Shown here: positions 35,369 to 44,275 of the stretch, in pieces
Layout: the number at the start of each line of letters is the position of its first letter
Position numbering within the stretch: the stretch's first letter is position 1
Source: Asticcacaulis sp. ZE23SCel15
GTDB taxonomy: Bacteria; Pseudomonadota; Alphaproteobacteria; Caulobacterales; Caulobacteraceae
DNA length: 64,000 nucleotides
Reading direction: 5' to 3'
NCBI RefSeq assembly: GCF_030505395.1
Contig: NZ_CP130044.1
Coordinates: 2,465,001-2,529,000, forward strand
The notes under the pieces: generated by a model
Seen by the model: the letters and a program-made list of their open reading frames with translations, nothing else
Told to the model about the DNA's origin: nothing
Database searches by the model: none
Position numbers and translations under genes: made by a program

Positions 35369-36105
35369 TTCACAGGCGGGTCATTGCGCAGCCAACCCGT
35401 GACGCTCAGGCGCGGGTTGCGGGCGTATGGGGCCACGGGGGCAACGGAATGCAGGGTCGGAACTCTGAACAAAGTTAGCGTGTTGAAACGCGGTATAAAG
35501 CCGCGTTCGATATCATTTGAGGGCGTATGGAACATAAGCTGACCGCCCCAATCGGGACGCCAGTTGCGGCTGAAACCTAATGTATAGGCCGCCAGCCGCT
35601 GCCCCTTATCCCGGTCATCATGCAGGGTCAGAAAATCGCCGGGTCGATAAAAGGTCGCCTGAGCGTCCATTTTGACGACATCGTTGTGCCCGGAAATGTC
35701 ACGCGCAAAGCTTAGCATTTCGTTGCTGTTCAAAAACTCGGTCAGGCTGTGCAAGGGATGACCGGCGTCACGCCCCTGAACATAGGCATCGATCATCGGA
35801 TAACACATATAGACATAGGAAAAGCCCGTGCCTGCTCGCGTCGTGGCGTCCCGCATCAGGGTTTCGAGATCTCCGGGGGCAAGGGCGCGCCAGTCGCTTT
35901 GCGATAATAGGCGGGGCTTGCCACCGTCCTGATGCACTGCCAGATGCCAGGGGGTGTATTTTTCAAGGACTTCATAAAGTTGCTCGGCCACGTCGGGCAC
36001 AAACAGGTTATCTGCCTGCACCCATCCTTGCCTTCGATAAACCTCTGCCAGGGCTTGACGATCAAGCCCTGGGTTAAGCTTAAAGCGGATCGGAGGCCGG
36101 GCCAT
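35365..36105 (-). CDS. 2OG-Fe(II) oxygenase (prolyl-hydroxylase-like)
   Basis: 246 residues with a complete facial triad: H162 and D164 in FLTLHDDRDKG and H219 in VPTLHSVAPV; Arg232 in NPRLSVTGW is the 2-oxoglutarate contact. YRPGDF and WRPDWGGQLMFH match P4Hc/Ofd1-like oxygenases. It is encoded six bases after purB on the same strand and overlaps the next, degenerate paralogue by four bases, giving a purB-oxygenase-oxygenase operon. The target could be a protein residue; I see no basis for naming one. Confidence 0.82.
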   Translation of the reverse strand: MARPPIRFKLNPGLDRQALAEVYRRQGWVQADNLFVPDVAEQLYEVLEKYTPWHLAVHQDGGKPRLLSQSDWRALAPGDLETLMRDATTRAGTGFSYVYMCYPMIDAYVQGRDAGHPLHSLTEFLNSNEMLSFARDISGHNDVVKMDAQATFYRPGDFLTLHDDRDKGQRLAAYTLGFSRNWRPDWGGQLMFHTPSNDIERGFIPRFNTLTLFRVPTLHSVAPVAPYARNPRLSVTGWLRNDPPVK

Positions 36106-36111
36106 CAGACC

Positions 36112-37416
36112 CTATTCGCCAAACACGCGGGCGAAGATCGTATCGACATGCTTGGTGTGGTAGCCAATATCAAAGAACGGCTCCAACTCTTCGCGGGTGA
36201 AGAATTTCGAGACATCTTCATCCGCCGACAGGAAATCGAGGAAGTTGCCTTCACCGCGCCAGACCTTCATGGCGTTACGCTGAACCGCCGAATAGCTGTC
36301 TTCGCGCGACATGCCCTTTTGGGTCATGGCCAGCATGACGCGCTGCGAATAGACCAGACCGCCCAGACGGTCGATGTTCTTCTGCATATTTTCCGGATAG
36401 ATCAGCAGGTTATCGACCACATTGGTCAGGCGGCGCAGGGCGAAATCGAGATGCACGCAGGCGTCCGGCGCAATACCGCGCTCAACCGATGAGTGGCTGA
36501 TGTCGCGCTCATGCCACAGGGCGACGTTTTCCATGGCGGGAATGACGCTGGAGCGCACCAGACGGGCGAGGCCGGTCAGGTTTTCCGTCAGCACCGGATT
36601 GCGCTTATGCGGCATGGCCGATGAGCCCTTTTGGCCGGCGGAGAAAAACTCTTCGACCTCAAGCACTTCGGTGCGTTGCAGGTGGCGGATTTCGGTCGCC
36701 AGACGCTCAACCGAGGACGCGACCACGCCCAGAGCCGCAAAGAAGGCCGCGTGACGGTCACGCGGGATGACCTGCGTCGATACCGGTTCGATCTCAAGGC
36801 CCATCTTGTCGGCCACATAGGCTTCGACGTCGGGCGAGACGTTGGCGAAGGTGCCAACCGCACCCGAAATTGCGCAGGTCGAGATTTCTTCGCGGGCCAC
36901 CAAAAGGCGTTTTTTGGCGCGCACGAACTCGGCGTAATATCCGGCCAGTTTCAGACCAAAGGTAACGGGTTCGGCGTGGATGCCGTGCGAGCGGCCAACG
37001 GTCGGCGTGAACTTGTGCTCCAGCGCGCGCTTTTTAATGGCTGCCAGCAGCAGATCGACATCTTCGATCAGCAGGTCGGCGGAGCGCTGAAGCTGAACCG
37101 CAAAGCAGGTATCGAGCACATCCGAAGAGGTCATGCCTTGGTGCAGGAAGCGGGCTTCGGGGCCGACGATTTCGGACACATGGGTCAGGAACGCGATGAC
37201 ATCGTGCTTTACGGTGCGTTCGATCTCATCAATGCGGTCCGAATCGAAAGCGGCGTCCTTGCCCTTGGCCCACAGGGTTTCCGCGGCCTCAACGGGGATC
37301 ACGCCCAGTTCAGCCATCTTGGTGGCGGCGTGGGCTTCGATCTCAAACCAGATTTTGTACTTGGTGGCCGGGTCCCAGATGATGGTGGCGTCTTTGCGGG
37401 CGTAACGGGGGATCAT
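36112..37416 (-). CDS. purB: Adenylosuccinate lyase
   Basis: Cleaves SAICAR to AICAR plus fumarate and adenylosuccinate to AMP plus fumarate. It has 434 residues with the fumarase-superfamily signature [11 protein letters not shown], the N-terminal segment [35 protein letters not shown] and [10 protein letters not shown]. It lies on the same strand as purC/purSQL but separated by other genes. It leads directly into two oxygenase genes and is divergent from the GH9 gene, with a 147-base promoter region. Confidence 0.96.
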   Translation of the reverse strand: MIPRYARKDATIIWDPATKYKIWFEIEAHAATKMAELGVIPVEAAETLWAKGKDAAFDSDRIDEIERTVKHDVIAFLTHVSEIVGPEARFLHQGMTSSDVLDTCFAVQLQRSADLLIEDVDLLLAAIKKRALEHKFTPTVGRSHGIHAEPVTFGLKLAGYYAEFVRAKKRLLVAREEISTCAISGAVGTFANVSPDVEAYVADKMGLEIEPVSTQVIPRDRHAAFFAALGVVASSVERLATEIRHLQRTEVLEVEEFFSAGQKGSSAMPHKRNPVLTENLTGLARLVRSSVIPAMENVALWHERDISHSSVERGIAPDACVHLDFALRRLTNVVDNLLIYPENMQKNIDRLGGLVYSQRVMLAMTQKGMSREDSYSAVQRNAMKVWRGEGNFLDFLSADEDVSKFFTREELEPFFDIGYHTKHVDTIFARVFGE

Positions 37417-37563
37417 GGCGGCATCCGATTTTGGGGGGACAGAAAATATGCGGTTCTGTTGGGCGGATGCGAGGCTTAAGTCAAGATTTAAATATAGTTT
37501 TTAAGTGCGGCATCCTTTGCTACAACACCTCAACGATAACGCTAACATCAGGGACAATCAGTC

Positions 37564-39429
37564 ATGTTCAACCGAGTTTTGAAACCGGCCACGGGTATAG
37601 GGTTAGCCCTGATGGTGTCGGCCTGTGCCGGGTTTTACGGCGGCGGCGCGGTAGGTGAGAGCGGGCCGCAGATAGCTCTGAACCAGACGGGCTTTTTACC
37701 GTCTTCCCCAAAAATTGCCATTGTGGCCGGTACGGATGCCAAGCCTGTGCCGTGGCAGGTAAAAGACGCTAAGGGCAAGGTCGTCGCCCGTGGTCAGAGC
37801 CGGTATTTCGGCATGAATGCAGGCTCTGGAAGTGCCGTCCATCATATTGATTTTTCCGGACTGAAAAGGGTCGATAAAGACTATGTTCTCGTGGTCAACA
37901 ATAGCCCCAGCGTGCCCTTTGATATCGGCCCCAAGGTCTATGATCGTCTGCGCTATGATACGCTGGCTTTCTTTTATCATCAGCGCGCCAGTGTGCCGAT
38001 TGAGGCGAAATATGTCGGCGAGCGCTGGGCGCGGCCCGTGGCGCACAATCCTGATACCGCCACCTGCTACGGCCCCAAGGATTTTCGCGGCAATGACTGG
38101 GGCGGGTGCCCCTATACACTCGATGTCTCCAAAGGCTGGTATGACGCGGGCGATCAAGGCAAATATGTCGTCAATGGCGGGATCGCCGTCTGGACGCTGA
38201 TGAACTGGTACGAGTTCTCAAAGGGGGCTGCCGATTTCGCTGACGGTAAGGTCGCCATTCCGGAAAATGCCAATGGCATCAATGATCTGCTGGACGAAGT
38301 TCGCTTTGAAATGGACTTCATGATGGCCATGCAGGTGCCGGAAGGCGCCACGCTGAAACTGCCGCGCGGCAATCAGATGAAAACGCTGGATAAACTGCAA
38401 TTCAGCACCGTCGATGCGTCGGGCATGGCCCACCACAAGATGCACGATGAGCACTGGACCGCCGTGCCTATGCCGCCGCATCTGGATACAGAAACGCGCT
38501 ACCTGAGCTATCCATCGACGACCGCGACACTTAATCTGGCGGCGTCGGCCGCCCAGTGCGCGCGTCTGTTTAAGGGCGTGGACGACGCCTATGCCGCTAA
38601 ATGTTTGACAGTGGCCAGACGTGCCTTTGCGGCGGCACAAAGATTGCCGGATGTGCTGGCGATCGACGTGCTGCAAGGCGGCGGGGGCGGTTATGGCGAC
38701 CCGAAAGCCACCGATGAGTTCTACTGGGCGGCGGCGGAACTTTTCATCACCACGGGTGAAGCCGAGTATGAAAAATTCGTGCGCGCGTCGCCCGACTATC
38801 TGGCCTCGCCCTCCGGTGATGCCCAAGGGGGCGGCGATATCTCCTGGGGCTCGGTGCAAGCGCTCGGCACGCTGAGTTTAAGCATTGCGCCCAACATTCC
38901 TGCCGATATGCGTGACGGCGCGCGTCAGGCGATCATCAAAACCGCTGACGCATATGCGGCTCAGACGGCAGGTGAGGGCTATATGATCCCGATGACCCGG
39001 CCCTATGTGTGGGGATCGAATGCCGATTTCGCTAATCGCGGGATGATCTTTGGCTATGCCCACAGCTTCACGCAAAATCCGAAATATTTCGATCAATCCC
39101 TTCATTCGATGGATTATTTGCTGGGGCGTAACCCAAAGATGATGTCCTATGTGTCCGGTTACGGCGAATATGCGATGCAGCACCCGCACCATCGGTTTTG
39201 GGCGCCGTCCAAGGACAAAACCTTGCCGCCGCCACCGCCGGGTGTGCTGGCCGGTGGGCCGCAAAATCGTAACGCGGCTGATCCGGCGCTGAAAGAAATC
39301 TTTGCCAACTGCAAGCCTCAGACCTGCTATATCGACCATATCGACAGCTATTCGACCAACGAAGTGGCCATCAACTGGAACGCGCCTCTATTCTGGCTAG
39401 CCGCTTATGTTGGAAAAGAAACTGAATAA
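37564..39429 (+). CDS. GH9 family glycoside hydrolase (endoglucanase-like) lipoprotein
   Basis: 621 residues. A lipoprotein signal peptide with lipobox VSAC (Cys21) anchors it. An N-terminal Ig-like domain of the CelD_N type (about 36-125) precedes the catalytic (alpha/alpha)6 barrel. Catalytic aspartates D194 and D197 sit in GWYDAGDQGKYVV; the late motifs HHRFWAPS and YSTNEVAINWNAPLFW include the acid glutamate. GH9 enzymes cut beta-1,4-glucans such as cellulose. A membrane-anchored form would act on oligosaccharides at the cell surface or in the periplasm. The gene stands alone; no polysaccharide-utilisation genes flank it. Confidence 0.9.
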   Translation: MFNRVLKPATGIGLALMVSACAGFYGGGAVGESGPQIALNQTGFLPSSPKIAIVAGTDAKPVPWQVKDAKGKVVARGQSRYFGMNAGSGSAVHHIDFSGLKRVDKDYVLVVNNSPSVPFDIGPKVYDRLRYDTLAFFYHQRASVPIEAKYVGERWARPVAHNPDTATCYGPKDFRGNDWGGCPYTLDVSKGWYDAGDQGKYVVNGGIAVWTLMNWYEFSKGAADFADGKVAIPENANGINDLLDEVRFEMDFMMAMQVPEGATLKLPRGNQMKTLDKLQFSTVDASGMAHHKMHDEHWTAVPMPPHLDTETRYLSYPSTTATLNLAASAAQCARLFKGVDDAYAAKCLTVARRAFAAAQRLPDVLAIDVLQGGGGGYGDPKATDEFYWAAAELFITTGEAEYEKFVRASPDYLASPSGDAQGGGDISWGSVQALGTLSLSIAPNIPADMRDGARQAIIKTADAYAAQTAGEGYMIPMTRPYVWGSNADFANRGMIFGYAHSFTQNPKYFDQSLHSMDYLLGRNPKMMSYVSGYGEYAMQHPHHRFWAPSKDKTLPPPPPGVLAGGPQNRNAADPALKEIFANCKPQTCYIDHIDSYSTNEVAINWNAPLFWLAAYVGKETE

Positions 39430-39457
39430 TATCGTTAATTTACCCGTCTGCGGGAGA

Positions 39458-39482
39458 TTAATGTTGGTTAAGTTTGTGTTAA
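39458..39482. promoter_or_regulatory. CtrA-type binding site candidate
   Basis: TTAA-GTTTGTG-TTAA (39468-39482) is an exact TTAA-N7-TTAA site as used by CtrA in Caulobacterales. A third TTAA lies six bases upstream at 39458. The site is about 120 bases before the ATG of an exported peptidoglycan-binding protein, a sensible class of target. A full-length promoter was not confirmed. Confidence 0.45.
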
Positions 39483-39525
39483 TATTCTAAACTGTGCCGC
39501 GATTGTATGGTAGGTTGTGCCTTAA

Positions 39526-39566
39526 GCGCATTCCAAAAAGTGTCAGCGGTTTTTGGATTAGATGCG
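39526..39566. repeat. Short palindromic intergenic repeat (GCGCATTCC type)
   Basis: GCGCATTCCAAAAA and GGTTTTTGGATTAGATGCGC form an imperfect hairpin with a loop GTGTCAGCG. Its sequence resembles the GCGCATTCC...GGA...GATGCGC palindrome that is dispersed in many alphaproteobacterial genomes. It lies 36 bases upstream of the following gene's start. Confidence 0.6.
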
Positions 39567-39602
39567 CGTCAAAATATGTCGGCACGGTTTAGGAGATTAA
39601 AC

Positions 39603-40889
39603 ATGCGCGGTTTGAATATCTCGGTGGCGGTCGCTGCCATCCTTATCCTGTCCGCCCCGTCGATGCCCGCTTTCGCCGGTGGCGATGATGCGCCGCCCGT
39701 AAAGTCCCGTCCCGTTGTCAAAAAGGTCGAAAAGCAAGCCAAGAAGCCGGTGCGTGTGGCCGACGTGACCGAAACCGTCAAGGTCACCTCCGGCCCCATG
39801 CCACCCGCGCCTGCACCTGAACCTGCCAAGGTACGTGCTGAACTGAAAGAACCATGTCCGGAAGGCACCAAGGAGCATCATGCTCTGCCGGCGGATGTGC
39901 GCAAAATGGCGCGTGCGGGCCAATGCTATACCCGCCTGATTAAGCCGCCGGTGACCGAGACCTATCAGGCCAAGGTTGAGGCAACGCCGGAACGCTATGA
40001 AACTCGTACCATCCCCGCTGTCACGCGCTGGGTCGAAAAAGAAACCGTCATCCGCCCAGAGCGGGTCGAGCGTGTGCCCATCGCCGCCGTCACCCGTCAG
40101 GTCCGTGACACCGAAGTGGTCGAAGCGGCCAGCTACCGCGAAGACATCATTCCCGCCCGCTATGAGTACCGCAAGGAACGCGTGATGGTGCGTGAGGCGC
40201 GCGAAGAATGGGTGCTGCAAAAATCTATCGCCCCGCAGGTGGCGGTGGTATCGGCGGGGGATTACCGCCCGGTCGCCTATCGTCAGGATGGCAAGTTGAC
40301 ATGGCCCGGCAAGGAACAACCCACCCGCAGTCATGACGGTCACCATAATGACGGCAAAAAGTACCGGACGGATACCCGCACGCAGGATGTCTATTGTCTG
40401 GAACTGATTCCGGCGGAATATGATGTCGTCGAGCGCAAGGTCGAGATCGAGCCTGAGCGTATCCGCAAGATCAAAATCCCGGCTGTGACGCGCGACGTCA
40501 CCCGCACGGAGATCGTTGAACCTGAACGCTTTGAGGAGCGCGTCATTCCGGCGGTTTACGGTAAGACCAAGGTCAAAGAAGTGGTCGAAGCGGCTCGTTC
40601 TGAAAAGATCGTCATTCCGGCGACCTATAAGATGGTGGCCAAAACCCGCACACTCAAAGATGCGGAACCGGTTTGGTCCGAGGTCTTGTGCGAGCGCAAT
40701 GCCACCCCGGTCAAGGTGCGTGAAATCCAGATGGCCCTTAAAAAACGCGGCTATGATCCGGGCGCGATCGATGGTGTTCTGGGCACCAAGACCGTAACCG
40801 CTATGCAGAAATTCCAGGCTGATCAGGGCTTGGCGCAGGGCCAGATTTCGGTCGATGCCGCCAAGGAATTGGGCGTGTCGCTGCATTAA
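39603..40889 (+). CDS. Exported repeat protein with C-terminal peptidoglycan-binding domain
   Basis: 428 residues from the ATG with TTAGGAGA just upstream. A signal peptide ends at about residue 24 (PAFA-GG). A Pro/Lys-rich linker follows (about 30-85). The middle (about 120-350) is built of degenerate repeats with the pattern IPAxY/VTR...V-E-PER, for example TIPAVTRWVEKETVIRPERV, KIPAVTRDVTRTEIVEPERF and VIPATYKMVAKTRTL. The C-terminus (about 370-425) is a PG_binding_1 domain, VREIQMALKKRGYDPGAIDG. It is probably a periplasmic cell-wall-attached scaffold. A CtrA-like site upstream hints at cell-cycle control. Confidence 0.75.
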   Translation: MRGLNISVAVAAILILSAPSMPAFAGGDDAPPVKSRPVVKKVEKQAKKPVRVADVTETVKVTSGPMPPAPAPEPAKVRAELKEPCPEGTKEHHALPADVRKMARAGQCYTRLIKPPVTETYQAKVEATPERYETRTIPAVTRWVEKETVIRPERVERVPIAAVTRQVRDTEVVEAASYREDIIPARYEYRKERVMVREAREEWVLQKSIAPQVAVVSAGDYRPVAYRQDGKLTWPGKEQPTRSHDGHHNDGKKYRTDTRTQDVYCLELIPAEYDVVERKVEIEPERIRKIKIPAVTRDVTRTEIVEPERFEERVIPAVYGKTKVKEVVEAARSEKIVIPATYKMVAKTRTLKDAEPVWSEVLCERNATPVKVREIQMALKKRGYDPGAIDGVLGTKTVTAMQKFQADQGLAQGQISVDAAKELGVSLH

Positions 40890-40976
40890 ATTGGTCAAGA
40901 CGGTAACCTGAATCCGGCGACGGGCGTATACACTTACAGTAGTTAGTGTAGGCTTGATTAAGCGCAGGAGGTTACC

Positions 40977-41945
40977 GTGTTCATCAAACGCATCCGTCCG
41001 GGTAATGGCGACATCAGCGAAAATGACGTCACGCCTAAAGCGGTCTACGATCAGCGCCGCCAGATCATGAAGCTGGGGTTGGGTTTTGGCATAGCGGCTG
41101 CGGTCGCCGGGTGCGATATGATGGACGGCACGGACGCTGAGGCAGCACAAGTCAAGGGTAAGCTGTCCTATAAGCCGGGGCCGTTTTCGACCAATGAGAA
41201 AAAGACCGAATATGACGCGGTCACCGGCTACAACAACTTCTATGAATTTGGCACCGATAAGCTCGATCCCGCCAAATATGCGGCCAGTTTAAATACCCGG
41301 CCTTGGACGGTGAAAATCGGTGGCCTGTGTGGTAAGCCGCAAACCCTTGCCATTGAAACCCTGCTGAAAAATGCCTTTGAGGAGCGCATCTATCGCCTGC
41401 GCTGTGTCGAAGGCTGGTCGATGGTCATACCGTGGGTGGGTTTTCCGCTGGCCAATCTGATCAAGCTGGCCGAGCCGACCTCAAAAGCCAAATATGTCGC
41501 GTTTCAAACGGCCGAAAAACCAAAAGAAATGCGCGGTTTGCGCTCAAATGTTCTCGATTGGCCTTATGTCGAGGGTTTGCGGTTGGATGAAGCGCTCAAT
41601 CCGCTGGCCTTTCTGGCGGTCGGCCTGTACGGCGATCTTTTGCCCAATCAGAACGGCGCGCCGATCCGGCTGGTCGTGCCGTGGAAGTACGGTTTTAAGT
41701 CGATCAAGTCGATTACCGACATCACCTTTACCGAGCGCCAGCCGCCAACCTCATGGCAGAGGTACGGCGCCAATGAGTACGGCTTCTATTCCAATGTGAA
41801 CCCCAATGTCGATCATCCGCGCTGGTCGCAGGCCACCGAGCGGCGCATCGGTGAGTTCCGCCGGCGGGATACACTGATGTTCAACGGCTATGGCGATCAG
41901 GTGGCGGGCATGTACCGCAATATGGACTTGAAGAAGTTTTTTTAA
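40977..41945 (+). CDS. msrP: Protein-methionine-sulfoxide reductase catalytic subunit MsrP
   Basis: A periplasmic molybdopterin enzyme that reduces methionine sulfoxide in envelope proteins, with electrons from MsrQ. It starts at a GTG with AGGAGG six bases upstream. The Tat-type signal has RR at 27-28 in [17 protein letters not shown]. Molybdenum ligand Cys143 is in [14 protein letters not shown]. The signal ends in VAGC46-D, a lipobox-like sequence with Asp at +2, so it may be a membrane-retained lipoprotein rather than a free periplasmic protein. A small inverted repeat (TACACT...AGTGTA, 40929-40950) lies upstream. msrQ follows after three bases. Confidence 0.93.
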   Translation: MFIKRIRPGNGDISENDVTPKAVYDQRRQIMKLGLGFGIAAAVAGCDMMDGTDAEAAQVKGKLSYKPGPFSTNEKKTEYDAVTGYNNFYEFGTDKLDPAKYAASLNTRPWTVKIGGLCGKPQTLAIETLLKNAFEERIYRLRCVEGWSMVIPWVGFPLANLIKLAEPTSKAKYVAFQTAEKPKEMRGLRSNVLDWPYVEGLRLDEALNPLAFLAVGLYGDLLPNQNGAPIRLVVPWKYGFKSIKSITDITFTERQPPTSWQRYGANEYGFYSNVNPNVDHPRWSQATERRIGEFRRRDTLMFNGYGDQVAGMYRNMDLKKFF

Positions 41946-41948
41946 GTC

Positions 41949-42551
41949 ATGGTAAAATCAAATAAAAAAGGCTTTACCTTAGATATCGCGTTTATCTGCC
42001 TGTTGTGTCTTCTGCCGCTGCTGTGGCTGATCTGGCGTGGCTATAACGGTGATCTGGGCGTCAATCCGATCGAGACGATTGTGCGTCAGCTTGGGGTCTG
42101 GGGCTTACGGTTGCTGATCGTGGGTTTGGCCATCACGCCGGTGGTGCGCATCTTTAAGCAGCCGCGTCTGATCCGCTGGCGCAGGCCGATCGGGCTGTTT
42201 GCCTTTGCCTATATTCTGCTCCACCTGACCAGTTACATCGGCATTGATCAATATTTTGACTGGGGCGCGATCTGGAAAGATATCGTCAAGCGCCCCTACA
42301 TCACCTTTGGCATGATCGGGTTTGTGCTGCTGATCCCGCTGGCGGTCACGTCTTTCAATGGGGCCATCAAGGCCATAGGCGGGCGGGTATGGCGAAATCT
42401 GCATAAGCTGATCTATATCATCGTGCCTCTAGGGGTTCTGCATTATTACCTGCTGGCCAAGGCCGATAAAACCATGCCGTTGATTTACGGCGCGATCCTT
42501 TTGATTTTGCTGGGTTGGCGGGTCGTTGATGCTCAGAAACGGGGGCGTTAG
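41949..42551 (+). CDS. msrQ: MsrQ heme-binding membrane subunit
   Basis: A ferric-reductase-like membrane b-type cytochrome that passes quinol-derived electrons to MsrP. It has 200 residues and about six helices; candidate heme-ligating histidines are in LLHLTSYIG, WRNLHKLIYI and GVLHYYLL. Characteristic stretches are LGVWGLRLLIVGLAITPV and LIRWRRPIGLFAF. Three bases separate it from msrP, so the two are co-translated. Confidence 0.93.
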   Translation: MVKSNKKGFTLDIAFICLLCLLPLLWLIWRGYNGDLGVNPIETIVRQLGVWGLRLLIVGLAITPVVRIFKQPRLIRWRRPIGLFAFAYILLHLTSYIGIDQYFDWGAIWKDIVKRPYITFGMIGFVLLIPLAVTSFNGAIKAIGGRVWRNLHKLIYIIVPLGVLHYYLLAKADKTMPLIYGAILLILLGWRVVDAQKRGR

Positions 42552-42624
42552 CACGCCCATTCAAATTGATTTTATCCCTTCTGGCTTGCAAATACTGGCT
42601 TGGACGGTAAAAGTTTGAAAACTA

Positions 42625-44019
42625 TTGCATTGCAAACTCACCGCCAAACATTGCACACGGAATTTGTCTTTGGGAAGTCTGATCGCCTCCTTGCTGTTAA
42701 GTGCCACTTCGGTCAGTGCCGAAATGCCGGTGCGTACCGTTAATTTCAGCGACGCTGCGTTTGTCGAACTGGAGTCCAAAGCGTGCGAACCCAGCGGTGA
42801 TGAGCGCGTCCTGCCGCGCGATCTGGCGATTGCCCAGCTTTTGTCACGTTATCCGGTGACGCTGGATGTGAGCTTTATGGGGCCTCAGTCGGTGCCGCTG
42901 GGGGAACGGATTGCCACGACCATCTGTGACGGCGCGTCCTGCCAGCCCGCCGAAGCCTCACTGGCGCAGCTTCGCAATGCCGCTGCCCGCATGTTGAGCG
43001 TGCGTGAAGGGCGGGGGATAAAGCTGGAGTGGAAGGCCAACTGGCCGGAGCCCGAAGGCGATATTGCCCGCATCGCGGCGTTTTATGATCCGAATAATCC
43101 GGGCTATGTCCTGACCTGCACCGCGCCGCCAGCGCCGGTTGTGGCCGAAGTCGCGCCGCCGACAATTACCGAAAAGACGCTCCCCGCCATTCAGGAAAAG
43201 CGCAGTTTCCTGTCGCTGTTCAGGGTCGCCTCCAACGTCAGCCAAACTGAAAAAGATAAATATTCTCAGCGCGATCCGGCCAGAATCTCATATTACAAAA
43301 GTGCTTCGGATAAGTCAGCGATCGTTAACATCAGGGCCGCCATAGCTGCGCCCGATATTGCCCAATGGGGCGATGACGCCGATGCCACCAAAACATCAGG
43401 CAATGTCCGCCCATTTGTGGCCTATGAGAGGGTCACTCACTGGAACCAGTATAGCGAAGTCAATAACCTCGATTTCGGTATCCGCAGCCGGTTCCGCTTT
43501 GCTGATGATGAGGCCGAACATGCCTATATCGGTAACCTGACGGCGGCCTGGCAGACAGATGATGAGTTTCAGTCGGCCCTGACGCGCTTTGAAGCCTCGC
43601 TCAAGCCGCCGGTGCAGTACTGGCTCTATGGCGACAGCGACCCCAAGCGCGAATACTGCGTGTGGTGCCAGAACGCCAATATGACCATTGTGGCGGACTA
43701 TGTCGGCATTGACGATCCCGGCGACAAGGTCACGCTGAACAACGTCAAGCAATATGGCCGTCTGGGCTATGATATTGAATGGGGTGTCCGCCTTAAACGC
43801 CCGGCGGGTTTGCCGACCTTTGGCATGAATATGCAGTATAGCGCCCGCGAAGATGTGACCTCAAACCGCGCCAGCGCTGACCGGCTGGGGGCGAGGGCCA
43901 TGTACTATCCGACCGACACCAGCCACTTCGCCTTTGGGCTTGAGTACGATCGCGGCAAGGATCTGACGTCGCTGGTTGAACTGGATCGCTGGATGATCAC
44001 CTGGGGGTATCGACAGTAG
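42625..44019 (+). CDS. Exported hypothetical protein, probable outer-membrane beta-barrel
   Basis: 464 residues. A hydrophobic signal (SLGSLIASLLLSATSVSA-E) starts about 13 residues in. An N-terminal domain (about 35-165) has paired cysteines, CDGASC. A linker leads to a C-terminal domain (about 225-464) of alternating strands rich in Tyr, Trp and Arg, ending GLEYDRGKDLTSLVELDRWMITWGYRQ-like barrel strands. The start is uncertain: no in-frame ATG or GTG precedes the signal peptide, only TTG codons at 42625, 42664 and 42670, and an in-frame TGA lies at 42616. A frameshift or TTG initiation is possible. Function unknown. Confidence 0.65.
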   Translation: MHCKLTAKHCTRNLSLGSLIASLLLSATSVSAEMPVRTVNFSDAAFVELESKACEPSGDERVLPRDLAIAQLLSRYPVTLDVSFMGPQSVPLGERIATTICDGASCQPAEASLAQLRNAAARMLSVREGRGIKLEWKANWPEPEGDIARIAAFYDPNNPGYVLTCTAPPAPVVAEVAPPTITEKTLPAIQEKRSFLSLFRVASNVSQTEKDKYSQRDPARISYYKSASDKSAIVNIRAAIAAPDIAQWGDDADATKTSGNVRPFVAYERVTHWNQYSEVNNLDFGIRSRFRFADDEAEHAYIGNLTAAWQTDDEFQSALTRFEASLKPPVQYWLYGDSDPKREYCVWCQNANMTIVADYVGIDDPGDKVTLNNVKQYGRLGYDIEWGVRLKRPAGLPTFGMNMQYSAREDVTSNRASADRLGARAMYYPTDTSHFAFGLEYDRGKDLTSLVELDRWMITWGYRQ

Positions 44020-44021
44020 CG

Positions 44022-44181
44022 CTTTAAGAACCTCCCCTGTTGCAGGGGAGGGGGACCATCAAGCCCGCAGGGCGTAGATGGTGGTGGGGTAAGTTGACTC
44101 TAAGCCGGAAGTTTTACCCCCTCTTTCATTTAAGTAGGCCTTAAATGAAAGCTCCCCCTGCAACAGGGGGAGTTCTTAAGG
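44022..44181. mobile_element. MITE-like inverted-repeat element, about 160 bp
   Basis: Near-identical terminal inverted repeats of about 30 bases, TTAAGAACCTCCCCTGTTGC at the left (44024) and its inverse GCAACAGGGGGAGTTCTTAA ending at 44180, enclose a non-coding interior. Inside is a perfect 12-bp stem CTTTCATTTAAG / CTTAAATGAAAG (44123-44151) and a GGGACC...GGTGGTGGGG stretch shared with the repeat at 1105-1161. No ORF fits. It lies between a beta-barrel gene and a duplicated radC tail. The term MITE is used by structure only. Confidence 0.6.
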
Positions 44182-44226
44182 TTAAATGGAGCCAATCTGC
44201 TTCATGCTGGCGATGCCTTCGCGGCC
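44181..44226 (-). pseudogene. Duplicated 3' end of radC
   Basis: 46 bases match the true radC end (44275-44320) at 42 positions. On the minus strand they would encode GREGIASMKQIGSI and a stop, against GREGVASMKQIGSI in radC. Only the C-terminal 14 codons are present, so it is a fragment. It abuts the MITE-like element on its left and is separated from radC by 48 bases. The differences mean it is an old or foreign copy rather than a recent slip. Confidence 0.75.
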
Positions 44227-44275
44227 TAGCCCTCAAAAAGCGTAGCGTTAGGGCAAGTAAAATGTATGGGCAGCG

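Noticed and set aside
36631-37479. 282-codon ORF on the plus strand
   Set aside because: Shadow of purB; no recognisable domain.
39597-41150. 517-codon ORF on the minus strand
   Set aside because: It lies antisense to the peptidoglycan-binding repeat protein and part of msrP, both of which have good starts, signals and domains. Long antisense ORFs are common in GC-rich DNA, and the translation shows no domain.
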